From contig NZ_CP040872.1 of assembly GCF_006337065.1 (NCBI RefSeq), forward strand, positions 2,356,001 to 2,420,000: DNA of 64,000 bases, given 5' to 3'. Shown here one piece after another: positions 1 through 9,273 of the stretch; the first letter of the stretch is position 1, and each line of letters starts with the position of its first letter. The position numbers were made by a program, and so were the translations under genes. A model generated the notes under the pieces. That model had not been told where the DNA came from and did no database searches. It worked only from the letters and a program-made list of their open reading frames with translations. Origin of the DNA: Agromyces laixinhei (GTDB lineage Bacteria > Actinomycetota > Actinomycetes > Actinomycetales > Microbacteriaceae).

Positions 1-213
1 GTCGACGAATCCGGCAGCGGCCACGCCGATCGCGACGATCTCCTCGTCGGCGCGCGCGCGAAGCGACTCGATCATCTCGACGACCGCGTCTTCGAGGCCG
101 GTCGAGTCGCCGGCGGGCGTCGCCACGCGCTCGCTCGCTCGGATGTTGCCGAACTGGTCGACGATCGCACCGGCGATCTTCGTTCCACCGATGTCGATAC
201 CGATCGCATGCAC
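1..213 (-). CDS. ROK-family sugar kinase (probable glucokinase), N-terminal part only
   Basis: The first 71 codons of a protein that runs off the left edge. It would phosphorylate glucose (or another hexose) with ATP in the cytoplasm. The translation begins VHAIGIDIGGTKIAGAIVDQ; the DIGGTKIAGA stretch (residues about 6-15) is the phosphate-binding motif of ROK kinases. The GTG at 213 is the only start in frame with this motif, and an AAAGG-type ribosome binding site lies 8-14 nt upstream. It is divergent from the acyl-CoA ligase at 361. The family is clear; substrate is inferred from the usual actinobacterial glucokinase. Confidence 0.85.
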   Translation of the reverse strand, partial: MHAIGIDIGGTKIAGAIVDQFGNIRASERVATPAGDSTGLEDAVVEMIESLRARADEEIVAIGVAAAGFVD

Positions 214-360
214 CGAAAAGGCTGCCTTTCAGACGGGAAGCGTGATGGAGCTGAGACCGAGATCGGCCGCGAGCAACGACTAGAGTGTAATAGACCCCAA
301 ATGCCGAGGTTCGCGCAGTACCCGAGCCGCGCGCATCCCGCCGGTGCCGAAGGAGCTACC

Positions 361-2193
361 GTGATCGAGTTCGCCACCCCGCCCCTGGTCGCAGCTGACC
401 CAGAGGCGAACACCACTGACCTGCTGGTCGATCGCGTCGCCGCGACGCCCGACTCCGTGCTGTTCTCACTCCCGACCGCCGACGGCGGCTGGTCGCCGGT
501 GACCTCCAAGGAGTTCTACGACCAGGTGATCGCCCTCGCGAAGGGCCTCGTCGCGGCGGGCATCCAGCCCGGCGACAAGATCGGCCTGATGTGCAAGACG
601 CGGTACGAGTGGACCCTGATCGACTTCGCGACGTGGTTCGCCGGTGCAGTGCTCGTGCCGATCTACGAGACGAGCTCGCCGTCGCAGGTGCGTTGGATCC
701 TCAGCGACTCGGGCGCCATCAGCGTCATGGTCGAGACCCCCGACCACTTCGCCCGGTTCGACGAGGTGCACCCCGACCTCCCCGCGATCCGCAGCGTCTG
801 GCAGATCGACCTCGGCGATCTCGACAAGCTCGTCGCGGGCGGCGCCGAGGTGACCGACGACGAGATCGAACGTCGTCGCAACCTCGCAGTCGGCTCCGAC
901 ATGGCCACGCTCATCTACACGTCCGGTTCGACCGGCAAGCCCAAGGGCTGCGTGCTCACACACTCGAACTTCGTCGAGCTCTCCCGCAACTCCGCGGTCG
1001 CGCTCGACGAGGTCGTGCTCGACCCCGATGGCGCCTCGACGCTCCTCTTCATCACCACGGCGCACGTCTTCGCCCGCTTCATCGCGGTGCTCTCGGTGCA
1101 TGCCGGTGTACGGGTCGGCCATCAGGCCGACACGAAGCAGCTCCTGCCGGCGCTCGCGAGCTTCAAGCCGACCTTCCTCCTCGCCGTCCCCCGAGTGTTC
1201 GAGAAGGTCTACAACGCGTCGGAGCAGAAGGCCGAGGCCGGCGGCAAGGGCAAGATCTTCCGTGCCGCGGCCGACACCGCGGTCGCGTATTCGATGGCGA
1301 AGGAGTCGGGTTCCGTACCGCTCGGCCTGAAGCTCAAGTTCAAGGTGCTCGACTCGCTCGTGCTGTCGAAACTCCGTGCAGCGATGGGCGGCAACGTCAA
1401 GTACGCCGTCTCGGGCTCCGCACCGCTCGGCCCGCGACTCGGCCACTTCTATCACGCACTCGGAATCACGATCCTCGAGGGCTACGGCCTCACCGAGACC
1501 ACGGCGCCCGCCACCGTGAACCTGGCCAGCAAGTCGAAGATCGGCACCGTCGGTCCGACGCTGCCCGGCGTCTCGGTCCGACTCGCCGACGACGGTGAGA
1601 TCCACGTCAAGGGCATCGACGTCTTCAAGGAGTACTGGAAGAACCCCGAGGCGACTGCCGAGTCGTTCGACGGCGAGTGGTTCAAGACCGGCGACCTCGG
1701 CTCGTTCGACGCCGAGGGCTTCCTCACGATCACGGGCCGCAAGAAGGAGATCATCGTCACGGCCGGTGGCAAGAACGTATCTCCCGCCGCGCTCGAAGAC
1801 CCGATCCGTGCGAATCCGCTCGTCGGCCAGGTCGTCGTGGTCGGCGACAAGAAGCCCTTCATCTCGGCACTCATCACGCTCGACCCCGAGATGCTGCCGG
1901 TCTGGCTCAACAACAACGGTGAAGACGCGGGCATGTCGGTCGACGAGGCCATTGTGAACCCCGCCGTGCTCGCCGAGGTGCAGCGCGCCATCGACGCAGC
2001 CAACGAGACGGTCTCGCGTGCGGAGTCGATCCGCAAGTTCACGTTGCTCCCGATCGAGCTCACCGAGGCCAGCGGCCACCTGACGCCCAAGCTGAGCATC
2101 AAGCGCAGCGTCATCCTCGAGGACTTCGCTCCGAACATCGAGGCGATGTACTCCGGCGCCCCGGCGACCGAGGGCCACTCGATCGTGCACTGA
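361..2193 (+). CDS. Long-chain fatty acid-CoA ligase (AMP-forming), FadD15-like
   Basis: A 610-residue ANL-superfamily adenylating enzyme that activates fatty acids with ATP and CoA to acyl-CoA via an acyl-AMP intermediate; cytoplasmic or membrane-associated. The P-loop-like motif YTSGSTGKPKG is at residues about 186-196, the A5 motif GYGLTE is mid-protein, GEWFKTGD is the A7 region, and the C-terminal hinge and catalytic Lys region starts at GRKKEIIVTAGGKN (about 459). The GTG at 361 is chosen because AAGGAG sits just upstream (349-354), although the frame stays open to 208. Length is normal for bacterial FadD15-type ligases. A strong terminator follows, so it is probably monocistronic. Confidence 0.93.
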   Translation: MIEFATPPLVAADPEANTTDLLVDRVAATPDSVLFSLPTADGGWSPVTSKEFYDQVIALAKGLVAAGIQPGDKIGLMCKTRYEWTLIDFATWFAGAVLVPIYETSSPSQVRWILSDSGAISVMVETPDHFARFDEVHPDLPAIRSVWQIDLGDLDKLVAGGAEVTDDEIERRRNLAVGSDMATLIYTSGSTGKPKGCVLTHSNFVELSRNSAVALDEVVLDPDGASTLLFITTAHVFARFIAVLSVHAGVRVGHQADTKQLLPALASFKPTFLLAVPRVFEKVYNASEQKAEAGGKGKIFRAAADTAVAYSMAKESGSVPLGLKLKFKVLDSLVLSKLRAAMGGNVKYAVSGSAPLGPRLGHFYHALGITILEGYGLTETTAPATVNLASKSKIGTVGPTLPGVSVRLADDGEIHVKGIDVFKEYWKNPEATAESFDGEWFKTGDLGSFDAEGFLTITGRKKEIIVTAGGKNVSPAALEDPIRANPLVGQVVVVGDKKPFISALITLDPEMLPVWLNNNGEDAGMSVDEAIVNPAVLAEVQRAIDAANETVSRAESIRKFTLLPIELTEASGHLTPKLSIKRSVILEDFAPNIEAMYSGAPATEGHSIVH

Positions 2194-2206
2194 AGTCGTT
2201 CCGAAC

Positions 2207-2241
2207 GACGAAGGCTCCGCGGATTCCGCGGAGCCTTCGTC
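2207..2241 (+). terminator. Rho-independent-type terminator hairpin after the acyl-CoA ligase
   Basis: A perfect 16-bp inverted repeat (left arm 2207-2222, right arm 2226-2241, loop ATT) starts 13 nt after the ligase stop codon. There is no long T tract, as is common in high-GC actinobacteria. It lies between convergent genes, so it may also stop transcripts coming from def. Confidence 0.8.
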
Positions 2242-2317
2242 ATTCGCCTGATGTTCTGAGAACCCCGGTCGTGGGACTCCGGTTCGGTGACAGCTGAGCG
2301 TCACCGACGGCGGAGGC

Positions 2318-2806
2318 TCAGAACCAGTCGGACTCGCGCACTTCCTTCATCGCGAGTCGGCGCTCGGCCTTCTCGAGGCGGTCGAGGTAGAGCAGTCCGT
2401 CGAGGTGATCGGTCTCGTGCTGCAGCGCCTGCGCCATGAGTCCGGTGCCCGAGAGCTCGATCTCGTCGCCATCGAGGTCGATCCCCCGCACGCGCGCGAA
2501 CGGATGCCGCGGCGTCTTGTGCCAGAGGCCGGGAACCGAGAGGCATCCCTCGTCGATGAGGTCCTGCTCCCCCGAGACCTCGAGCACGGGATTGAGGATG
2601 TAACCGACCTCACCATCGACGTTGTAGCTGAACGCGCGCAGGTTCACCCCGATCTGGGCGGCGGCGACCCCCGCTCGGCCCGGCAGCCTGACGCTGTCGA
2701 GCAGGTCGGCCACGAGTCCGCGCACTCGATCGTCGACCTGTTCGACGGGGGCGGAGACGGTCTTCAAGACGGGGTCGCCGAACAGGCGAATCGGGCGTTC
2801 CGGCAA
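2318..2806 (-). CDS. def: Peptide deformylase
   Basis: A 162-residue metalloprotease-like enzyme that removes the N-formyl group from nascent polypeptides. All three family motifs are present: motif 1 as AGVAAAQIG (about 45-53; Ala where many homologues have Pro or Asn), motif 2 EGCLS (about 86-90, Cys is a metal ligand) and motif 3 QHETDHLDG (about 129-137, the two His bind metal and Glu is catalytic). It lies 12 nt downstream of the MinD-like gene on the same strand, so the two are probably co-transcribed. Length is typical. Confidence 0.95.
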   Translation of the reverse strand: MPERPIRLFGDPVLKTVSAPVEQVDDRVRGLVADLLDSVRLPGRAGVAAAQIGVNLRAFSYNVDGEVGYILNPVLEVSGEQDLIDEGCLSVPGLWHKTPRHPFARVRGIDLDGDEIELSGTGLMAQALQHETDHLDGLLYLDRLEKAERRLAMKEVRESDWF

Positions 2807-2818
2807 GGGTTCTCCGTT

Positions 2819-4216
2819 TCAGTGCTCGCGCTCGGCGGGCATGCCTTCCACCACGAGTGCCGCGAGCTCACGAGCTGCCTGCTGGGTGACTGGACGCAAC
2901 TCGTGCCAGTTCACGACGGAACCTGCGGCGAGCTGTGGGTCGTAGGGAATTCGCACGATCTCACGGACGCGCGATTGGAAGTGCGCCTCGATCTCATCGA
3001 CTTTCACGAGGTGCGTTCCCTGTGTCGCGAGGTTGATCGCGACGACCGCGTTGCGCACGAGTTCGCCGTAGCCGTTGGCTTCGAGCCAGGTGAGCGTCTC
3101 GGAGGCGAGTCGTGCCTCGTCGACGCTGCCGCCCGAGACGATCACGACGGAGTCGGCGCGCTGCAGGGTCGACCGCATGACCGCGTGCACGATGCCCGTA
3201 CCGCAATCGGTGAGCACGATCGAGTAGTAACGGGCCGCAAGGCCGGCGACGACGTTGTAGTCGTTGTCGTCGAACGCCTCGGAAAGCGTCGGGTCGGTGT
3301 CGGACGCGAGAATGTCGAGGCGCGTCTCGTCACGCGAGACGAAGCGCGAGAAATCGGTGTAGCCGCTGATCGACGACGCCTTCGCCACGACGTCGCGCAC
3401 CGTCTCGCGGGTCTGCCGGTCGACGCGCTCGGCGAGGGTGCCCCGGTCTGGGTTGGCGTCGATGGCGATGATGCGGTCGTCACGGGCATCGGCGAGCGCC
3501 ATACCGAGAAGTGCCGTGATCGTCGTCTTGCCGACCCCGCCCTTTCGGGTGAGCACCGGAACGAACCGCGCGCCGCCCTCGAACCGGCGCTGGATGCGTT
3601 GGCTCAAGGCCTTGTACGCCTGCACCTTCGGCGAGTCGCCGAGATTCACGAGGTGCAGCGACGCCTCATAGACCAGCCGGTTGAGCCCGCCCTGCGGGGC
3701 CGGCCGGGTCGTTCGGTTCAGGTCGATCAGCCGGTCGGCCGTGAGCGACTCCGCCGACTCGGGCACTTCGACCGGGAGGGCGGCGTCATCGGGCACATCG
3801 GGATCATCGACGATCGCGACGTGGCTGCCGGTGTCGGAGCTGACGCGCTCACGCCGGGTCTTCGATGCGTCGGACGCGAGCAGCGCGCTGTAGGGCGACG
3901 GGTCGCGCCGTGATCGGTAGCCGACGCCGGCGAGTGCGGGCGTGACGAGCTCGACCGACGTCGTGCCGGTGCTGCCGCCGACGAGGCTGCCGGGGTTCAC
4001 TGCGACGTCATCGATCGCCACGGCGACCTCGTCGTCTGGCATCTCGTGCACCGGGGCCGGTGGAAGGTCGACGCGCACGTTCGGGTTCTCAGCGTCGTCT
4101 CCGGCCGAATGCACGCCGGATGCCGGTGACCTGCGGCCGCGCTCGAGTGCGGACGCGCGTCGAGCTGCGGCGCCGCGACGCGATGCAACGCCGTTGTCGA
4201 ATTCGTCTTCCGTCAC
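2819..4216 (-). CDS. MinD/ParA-type P-loop ATPase with long disordered N-terminus
   Basis: A 465-residue protein. The first about 190 residues are low-complexity and rich in charged residues, Ala, Val and Pro, and probably unstructured. The C-terminal about 250 residues are a deviant-Walker ATPase, with RKGGVGKTT at about 222-230 followed by IAIDANPDRGTLAERV (Walker A' aspartate strand). The ANPDRGTLA variant resembles the MinD-like ATPases often found with actinobacterial type VII secretion or polar-localisation systems, but no such genes are nearby, so its cargo is unknown. The GTG at 4216 has a strong AGGAGGGG ribosome binding site. It probably forms an operon with def. Confidence 0.85.
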   Translation of the reverse strand: MTEDEFDNGVASRRGAAARRASALERGRRSPASGVHSAGDDAENPNVRVDLPPAPVHEMPDDEVAVAIDDVAVNPGSLVGGSTGTTSVELVTPALAGVGYRSRRDPSPYSALLASDASKTRRERVSSDTGSHVAIVDDPDVPDDAALPVEVPESAESLTADRLIDLNRTTRPAPQGGLNRLVYEASLHLVNLGDSPKVQAYKALSQRIQRRFEGGARFVPVLTRKGGVGKTTITALLGMALADARDDRIIAIDANPDRGTLAERVDRQTRETVRDVVAKASSISGYTDFSRFVSRDETRLDILASDTDPTLSEAFDDNDYNVVAGLAARYYSIVLTDCGTGIVHAVMRSTLQRADSVVIVSGGSVDEARLASETLTWLEANGYGELVRNAVVAINLATQGTHLVKVDEIEAHFQSRVREIVRIPYDPQLAAGSVVNWHELRPVTQQAARELAALVVEGMPAEREH

Positions 4217-4253
4217 CGATACCCCTCCTCGTCAGTGCCAACCGGTACTCAGC

Positions 4254-7200
4254 CTAGCGCGGCCGCACCACGACGAGCAGGTCACCCGCCTCGACCTGCT
4301 GCGTCTTGGGGATCGCGACACGCTCGACCACGCCCGCGATCGGCGACGTGATCGCAGCCTCCATCTTCATGGCCTCGATCGATGCGACGCTCTGGCCGGC
4401 GGCGATCTCGGCACCGTCTTCGACCTGGAGCGTCACCACACCGGAGAACGGCGCGGCGATCTGCCCGGGCTGCGAGGCATCCGCCTTCTCTGCCGTGCGA
4501 GTCTCGACGACGATCGAGCGATCGCGAACGAACACGGGACGAAGCTGCCCGTTCAGGATCGTCATGACCGTGCGCATGCCCTTGTCGTCGGCCTCGCCGA
4601 TCGCTTCGAGCCCGGCATAGAGCCGCACACCCTTGTCGATCTCGACGACGTGCTCGGCCCCTTGCTGCAGACCGTAGAGGTAGTCGGCGGTGTCGATCGC
4701 CGAGAGATCGCCGAAGAGCTCGCGAATCTGCTCGAACTGGCGCGTGGGTGCAGGGAACAGGAGCGCGTTCAGCATCGCCCGCCGAGTGATGCTGTCAGCC
4801 TCGAGCGCCTCGCGCTGCTCTGCGGTGAGCTCGGTCACGCCGGTGCGGACGTCTTTGCCGGCGAGCACCTTCGTGCGGAACGGCTCGGGCCAGCCGCCGG
4901 GCAGATCGCCCAGCTCGCCGGCCATGAACCCGATCACCGAATCGGGTACGTCGTACTTCTCGGGATTCGCAGCGAAGTCGTCGGGGTCGGCCCTGACCGC
5001 CGCGAGGTGCAGCGCGAGGTCGCCGACGACCTTCGACGACGGCGTGACCTTCGGTACGCGGCCGAGGATGCGGTCGGCGGCGGCGTACAGGTCTTCGATG
5101 AGTTCGAAGTCGTCGGCAAGGCCGAGCGCGATCGCCTGCTGGCGCAGGTTCGACAGTTGACCGCCGGGGATCTCGTGGTGATAGACGCGGCCCGTGGGGC
5201 CGGGCAGGCCCGACTCGAACGGGCGATACAGCCGACGCACCGCCTCCCAGTAGGGCTCGAGATCGGAGACCGCGTCGAGCGAGATGCCCGTGTCGCGCTC
5301 GGTGTGGGCGAGCGCCGCGACGAGTGACGACGCCGAGGGCTGGCTCGTGGTGCCCGCCATCGGTGCGCTCGCGACGTCGACGGCATCGACACCGGCCCGA
5401 CTCGCGGCCAGGAGCGTCGCCAGCTGGCCGCCTGCGGTGTCGTGGGTGTGCAGGTGCACGGGAAGGTCGAAGCGCTCCCGCAGGGCGCCGACGAGCTTCT
5501 CAGCTGCGGCCGGGCGCAGGAGACCCGCCATGTCCTTGATCGCGAGCACGTGCGCGCCGGCGCCGACGATCTGCTCGGCGAGCGACAGGTAGTAGTCGAG
5601 CGTGTACAGGTCTTCGGCCGGGTCGAGAAGATCGCCCGTGTAACACAGCGCAACCTCGGCCACCGCATGCCCGGTCGAGAGCACCGAGTCGATCGCCGGA
5701 CGCATCTGCGAGACGTCGTTCAGCGCGTCGAAGATGCGGAAGATGTCGACGCCCGTCGCGGCAGCTTCGCGCACGAACGCATCGGTCACCTCGGTCGGGT
5801 ACGGCGTGTAGCCGACCGTGTTGCGCCCGCGGAGCAGCATCTGGATGTTGATGTTCGGCAGTGCCTCGCGAAGCGCGGCGAGGCGCTCCCACGGGTCTTC
5901 ACCGAGGAAGCGCAGTGCGACGTCGTACGTTGCACCGCCCCACGCCTCGACCGAGAGCAACTCGGGGGTCATGCGAGCCACGTAGGGCGCGACGGCCACG
6001 AGGTCGCGCGTGCGCACTCGGGTCGCGAGCAGCGACTGATGGGCGTCACGGAACGTGGTCTCGGTCACCGCGAGCGGCGTCTGCACGCGGAGCGCCTTCG
6101 CGAAGCCGGTCGGGCCGAGCTCGAGCAACTGCTGGCGGGAGCCGGCAGGCGCCGGGGTCGAGAGGTCGATCTCCGGCAGCTTCTCGGCGGGGCTGACGGT
6201 GGTCGGCGCAGGCCCGTTCGGCTGGTTCACCGTGACATCCGCGAGCCAGTTGAGGATCTTCGTGCCGCGGTCCTTCGAGACCCGGCCGCGCACCAGTTGC
6301 GGGCGCTCGTCGATGAACGACGTGCTCAGGTCGCCGGCGACGAAGGCGTGGTCTTCGAGCACGGCCTGCAGGAAGGGGATGTTGGTCGAGACGCCGCGGA
6401 TGCGGAACTCGGCGAGTGCGCGCTTGGCACGGGCGACGGCCGCCGGGTAGTCGCGACCGCGGCACGTGAGCTTGGCGAGCATCGAGTCGAAGTGCGGGCT
6501 GATCTGGGCGCCCGGGTTGATCGTGCCGCCGTCGAGTCGGATGCCGGCGCCGCCGGGCGAACGGTACGTCGTGATCTTGCCCGTGTCGGGCCGGAACCCG
6601 GCGGTCGGATCCTCGGTCGTGATGCGGCACTGCAGCGCAGCGCCGCGGAGGCGGATCGACTCCTGCTGCAACCCGAGGTCGGTGAGCGACTCCCCCGCCG
6701 CGATGCGGATCTGCGAGACGACGAGGTCGACGTCGGTGACCTCTTCGGTCACCGTGTGCTCGACCTGGATGCGCGGATTCATCTCGATGAACACGTGCTG
6801 ACCGGCACGCTCGCCTGCGGTGTCGAGCAGGAACTCGACGGTGCCGGCGTTGATGTATCCGATCGACTTCGCGAACGCGATCGCGTCGCGGTACAGGGAC
6901 CGGCGCACGTCGTCGGAGAGGTTCGGCGCCGGTGCGATCTCGATCACCTTCTGGTGGCGGCGCTGCACCGAGCAGTCGCGCTCGAAGAGATGCACCGTCT
7001 CGCCCGAGGCATCCGCCAGCACCTGGACCTCGATGTGACGGGGCCGCAGCACCGCCTGTTCGAGGAACATCGTCGAGTCGCCGAAGGCGCTGTCGGCCTC
7101 GCGCATGGCCTCTTCGAGGGAGGCGCGCAGCTCGTCTTTCGAGGCGACGCGACGCATGCCCCGGCCGCCGCCGCCGGCGACCGCCTTGGCGAAGATCGGG

Positions 7201-7658
7201 AAGCCGACCTCATCGGCCTGAGCGACGAGTTCTTCGATGTCGCGCGACGGTGGCGTGGACTTCAGCACGGGGACGCCGGCCGCGATCGCGTGCTCCTTCG
7301 CCGTGACCTTGTTGCCCGCCATCTCGAGCACGTGCTTGGGCGGGCCGATGAAGGTGATGCCGGCCGCCTCGGCCGCCTGTGCGAGTTCGGGGTTCTCGGA
7401 GAGGAACCCGTAGCCGGGGTAGATCGCGTCGGCGCCCGAGAGCCTGGCCACGCGGATGATCTCGGCGACATCGAGGTACGCGCGCACCGGATGTCCCGGC
7501 TCGCCGATCTGGTAGGCCTCGTCGGCCTTCAACCGGTGCAGGGAGTTGCGGTCTTCGAAGGGATACACCGCGACCGTCTTCGCACCGAGTTCGACGGCGG
7601 CGCGGAACGCTCGGATGGCGATCTCGCCGCGATTGGCAACCAGGATCTTCGTGAACAT
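4254..7658 (-). CDS. pyc: Pyruvate carboxylase
   Basis: A 1134-residue biotin enzyme converting pyruvate, bicarbonate and ATP to oxaloacetate (anaplerosis). Domains in order: biotin carboxylase (1-450; glycine-rich ATP-grasp loop AVAGGGGRGMRRV near 160, catalytic region EMNPRIQVEHTVTE near 290), carboxyltransferase TIM barrel (about 520-800; TFRDAHQSLLATR, metal ligands in HLHTHDT), the PYC/OADA domain, and a C-terminal biotinyl domain with EAMKMEA, biotinyl lysine about K1098. Length is exactly as expected for single-chain PYC. The ATG at 7658 is preceded by GAAAGG. It is divergent from parA at 7733 with only 74 bp between. Confidence 0.97.
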   Translation of the reverse strand: MFTKILVANRGEIAIRAFRAAVELGAKTVAVYPFEDRNSLHRLKADEAYQIGEPGHPVRAYLDVAEIIRVARLSGADAIYPGYGFLSENPELAQAAEAAGITFIGPPKHVLEMAGNKVTAKEHAIAAGVPVLKSTPPSRDIEELVAQADEVGFPIFAKAVAGGGGRGMRRVASKDELRASLEEAMREADSAFGDSTMFLEQAVLRPRHIEVQVLADASGETVHLFERDCSVQRRHQKVIEIAPAPNLSDDVRRSLYRDAIAFAKSIGYINAGTVEFLLDTAGERAGQHVFIEMNPRIQVEHTVTEEVTDVDLVVSQIRIAAGESLTDLGLQQESIRLRGAALQCRITTEDPTAGFRPDTGKITTYRSPGGAGIRLDGGTINPGAQISPHFDSMLAKLTCRGRDYPAAVARAKRALAEFRIRGVSTNIPFLQAVLEDHAFVAGDLSTSFIDERPQLVRGRVSKDRGTKILNWLADVTVNQPNGPAPTTVSPAEKLPEIDLSTPAPAGSRQQLLELGPTGFAKALRVQTPLAVTETTFRDAHQSLLATRVRTRDLVAVAPYVARMTPELLSVEAWGGATYDVALRFLGEDPWERLAALREALPNINIQMLLRGRNTVGYTPYPTEVTDAFVREAAATGVDIFRIFDALNDVSQMRPAIDSVLSTGHAVAEVALCYTGDLLDPAEDLYTLDYYLSLAEQIVGAGAHVLAIKDMAGLLRPAAAEKLVGALRERFDLPVHLHTHDTAGGQLATLLAASRAGVDAVDVASAPMAGTTSQPSASSLVAALAHTERDTGISLDAVSDLEPYWEAVRRLYRPFESGLPGPTGRVYHHEIPGGQLSNLRQQAIALGLADDFELIEDLYAAADRILGRVPKVTPSSKVVGDLALHLAAVRADPDDFAANPEKYDVPDSVIGFMAGELGDLPGGWPEPFRTKVLAGKDVRTGVTELTAEQREALEADSITRRAMLNALLFPAPTRQFEQIRELFGDLSAIDTADYLYGLQQGAEHVVEIDKGVRLYAGLEAIGEADDKGMRTVMTILNGQLRPVFVRDRSIVVETRTAEKADASQPGQIAAPFSGVVTLQVEDGAEIAAGQSVASIEAMKMEAAITSPIAGVVERVAIPKTQQVEAGDLLVVVRPR

Positions 7659-7732
7659 GCAGGCCTTTCAGACGGGACTTCGCACAGCGAACGTTTAGGT
7701 ATCGCCCGAGTAGTAAAGGTAACGTATCTGCC

Positions 7733-8569
7733 GTGCACGTACTCAGCGTCAGTTCTCTCAAGGGCGGTGTCGGCAAGACGACCGTCACTCTCGGGCTGGC
7801 GTCTGCCGCGTTCGCACGCGGTGTCAAGACCCTCGTGGTCGACCTCGATCCGCAGTCCGATGTCTCGACCGGCATGGACATCCAGGTCGGCGGCCACCTC
7901 AATGTCGCCGATGTGCTCGCCTCCCCCAAGGAGAAGATCGTGCGCTCGGCGATCGCGCCGAGCGGCTGGGCGCGATCGAACCCGCAGTCGACGATCGACG
8001 TCATGATCGGCAGCCCGTCGGCGATCAACTTCGACGGGCCGCACCCGTCGATCCGCGACATCTGGAAGCTCGAAGAGGCGCTCGCCAACGTCGAGGCCGA
8101 CTACGAGCTCGTGCTCATCGACTGCGCGCCGTCGCTGAACGCGCTGACCCGCACCGCGTGGGCGGCGAGCGACCGTGTCGCCGTCGTCACCGAACCCGGG
8201 CTCTTCTCAGTGGCCGCCGCCGACCGAGCGCTCCGTGCGATCGAGGAGATCAGGCGTGGACTCTCACCCCGGCTCCAGCCGCTCGGCATCATCGTGAACC
8301 GTGCACGAGTGCAATCACTCGAGCACCAGTTCCGCATCAAGGAGCTGCGCGACATGTTCGGCCCGCTCGTGCTCGCGCCGCAGTTGCCCGAACGCACCTC
8401 GCTCCAGCAGGCGCAGGGCGCGGCGAAGCCGCTGCACATGTGGCCCGGCGAGAGCGCCGAAGAGATGTCGACGAATTTCGATCAGCTGCTCGAGCGGGTG
8501 CTTCGCACCGCTCGCATCGGCGAGTTCGCCGGCACACCGCTCGAGGCCGCCCCGACTCCGACGGTCTGA
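7733..8569 (+). CDS. ParA-family ATPase (orphan, no ParB beside it)
   Basis: A 278-residue deviant-Walker ATPase. It starts MHVLSVSSLKGGVGKTT, so the P-loop is at residues about 9-17, then VVDLDPQSDVS (Walker A' region) and ELVLIDCAPSLN (Walker B). This is the ParA/Soj fold, used for DNA or protein-complex positioning. There is no parB or parS gene nearby; its neighbours are the GarA-FtsR cluster and pyc, so its partner is unknown. The GTG at 7733 lies 7 nt after a TAACGT hexamer (7720-7725) without a Shine-Dalgarno, suggesting a leaderless transcript. Confidence 0.9.
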   Translation: MHVLSVSSLKGGVGKTTVTLGLASAAFARGVKTLVVDLDPQSDVSTGMDIQVGGHLNVADVLASPKEKIVRSAIAPSGWARSNPQSTIDVMIGSPSAINFDGPHPSIRDIWKLEEALANVEADYELVLIDCAPSLNALTRTAWAASDRVAVVTEPGLFSVAAADRALRAIEEIRRGLSPRLQPLGIIVNRARVQSLEHQFRIKELRDMFGPLVLAPQLPERTSLQQAQGAAKPLHMWPGESAEEMSTNFDQLLERVLRTARIGEFAGTPLEAAPTPTV

Positions 8570-8606
8570 ACCGCCGAGCCCGTCGCAGTGCCGTGCACCG
8601 CGCGGT

Positions 8607-9161
8607 TCAGGAGATCTTGCGCGAGCGCTCGCCACGCCGTGCGGCGAGTTCGTCAAGCGGATCGGCCGGATGCGTGTCGATCTCGACGAGGGTCGACTCG
8701 ACCTCGCGCAGCACCTTGCCGACCGCGATGCCGAACACCCCCTGGCCGCGGTTCACGAGGTCGATCACCTCGTCATCAGAGGTGCAGAGGTAGACGCTCG
8801 CGCCGTCGCTCATGAGCGTCGTCTGGGCGAGGTCTTCAATACCGGCCTCACGGAGCTGCGTCACCGCGACGCGGATCTGCTGCAGAGAGATGCCGGTGTC
8901 GAGGAGGCGCTTCACGAGCTTCAGAACGAGGATGTCGCGGAAGCCGTAGAGCCGCTGCGTGCCGGAACCTGCGGCGCTGCGCACCGTGGGTTCGACGAGC
9001 TGGGTGCGTGCCCAGTAGTCGAGCTGGCGATAGCTGATGCCCGCCGCTCGCGCCGCGACCGCCCCGCGATAACCCGCGACGTCGTCGTACTCGGGCAGGC
9101 CGTCGGTGAACAGCAACCCGAGGTCGTATCGCGGGCGTCGAGTCGGGTCGAGCTCACTCAT
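8607..9161 (-). CDS. MerR-family transcriptional regulator (Rv1830-like)
   Basis: A 184-residue regulator with a winged-helix MerR domain. AGISYRQLDYWARTQLVEPT (about 36-55) is the recognition helix and wing region and YGFRDILVLKLVKRLLDTG is the linker helix. The C-terminal about 90 residues are a small effector-like domain (VYLCTSDDEVIDLVNRGQGVFGI). In mycobacteria the homologue lies just downstream of the GarA/FtsR-type genes, as here. The DUF151 nuclease gene usually found between the two MerR genes is absent: 112 bp without an ORF separates this gene from ftsR. Confidence 0.88.
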   Translation of the reverse strand: MSELDPTRRPRYDLGLLFTDGLPEYDDVAGYRGAVAARAAGISYRQLDYWARTQLVEPTVRSAAGSGTQRLYGFRDILVLKLVKRLLDTGISLQQIRVAVTQLREAGIEDLAQTTLMSDGASVYLCTSDDEVIDLVNRGQGVFGIAVGKVLREVESTLVEIDTHPADPLDELAARRGERSRKIS

Positions 9162-9273
9162 CGGATTCGCCCCTCACTCTCGCGCCGGCACCCCGTCGAC
9201 GCGAGTTCCACGCTACCGAGGGCTGCAGCCTCTGTCGAACACATCCGGCCGAACGTCACGGCGTGTCGCGAGT

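Noticed and set aside
466..2304. Long minus-strand ORF opposite the acyl-CoA ligase
   Set aside because: Arg/Asp/Leu-rich shadow translation caused by GC3 bias; no family features.
5442..8006. Long plus-strand ORF (about 850 codons) opposite pyruvate carboxylase
   Set aside because: High-GC shadow ORF; it has no recognisable domain and pyc on the other strand is unambiguous.
8566..8610. Bidirectional terminator between parA and the MerR gene
   Set aside because: A 9-bp stem with a 27-nt loop formed by the two gene ends; too weak to call.
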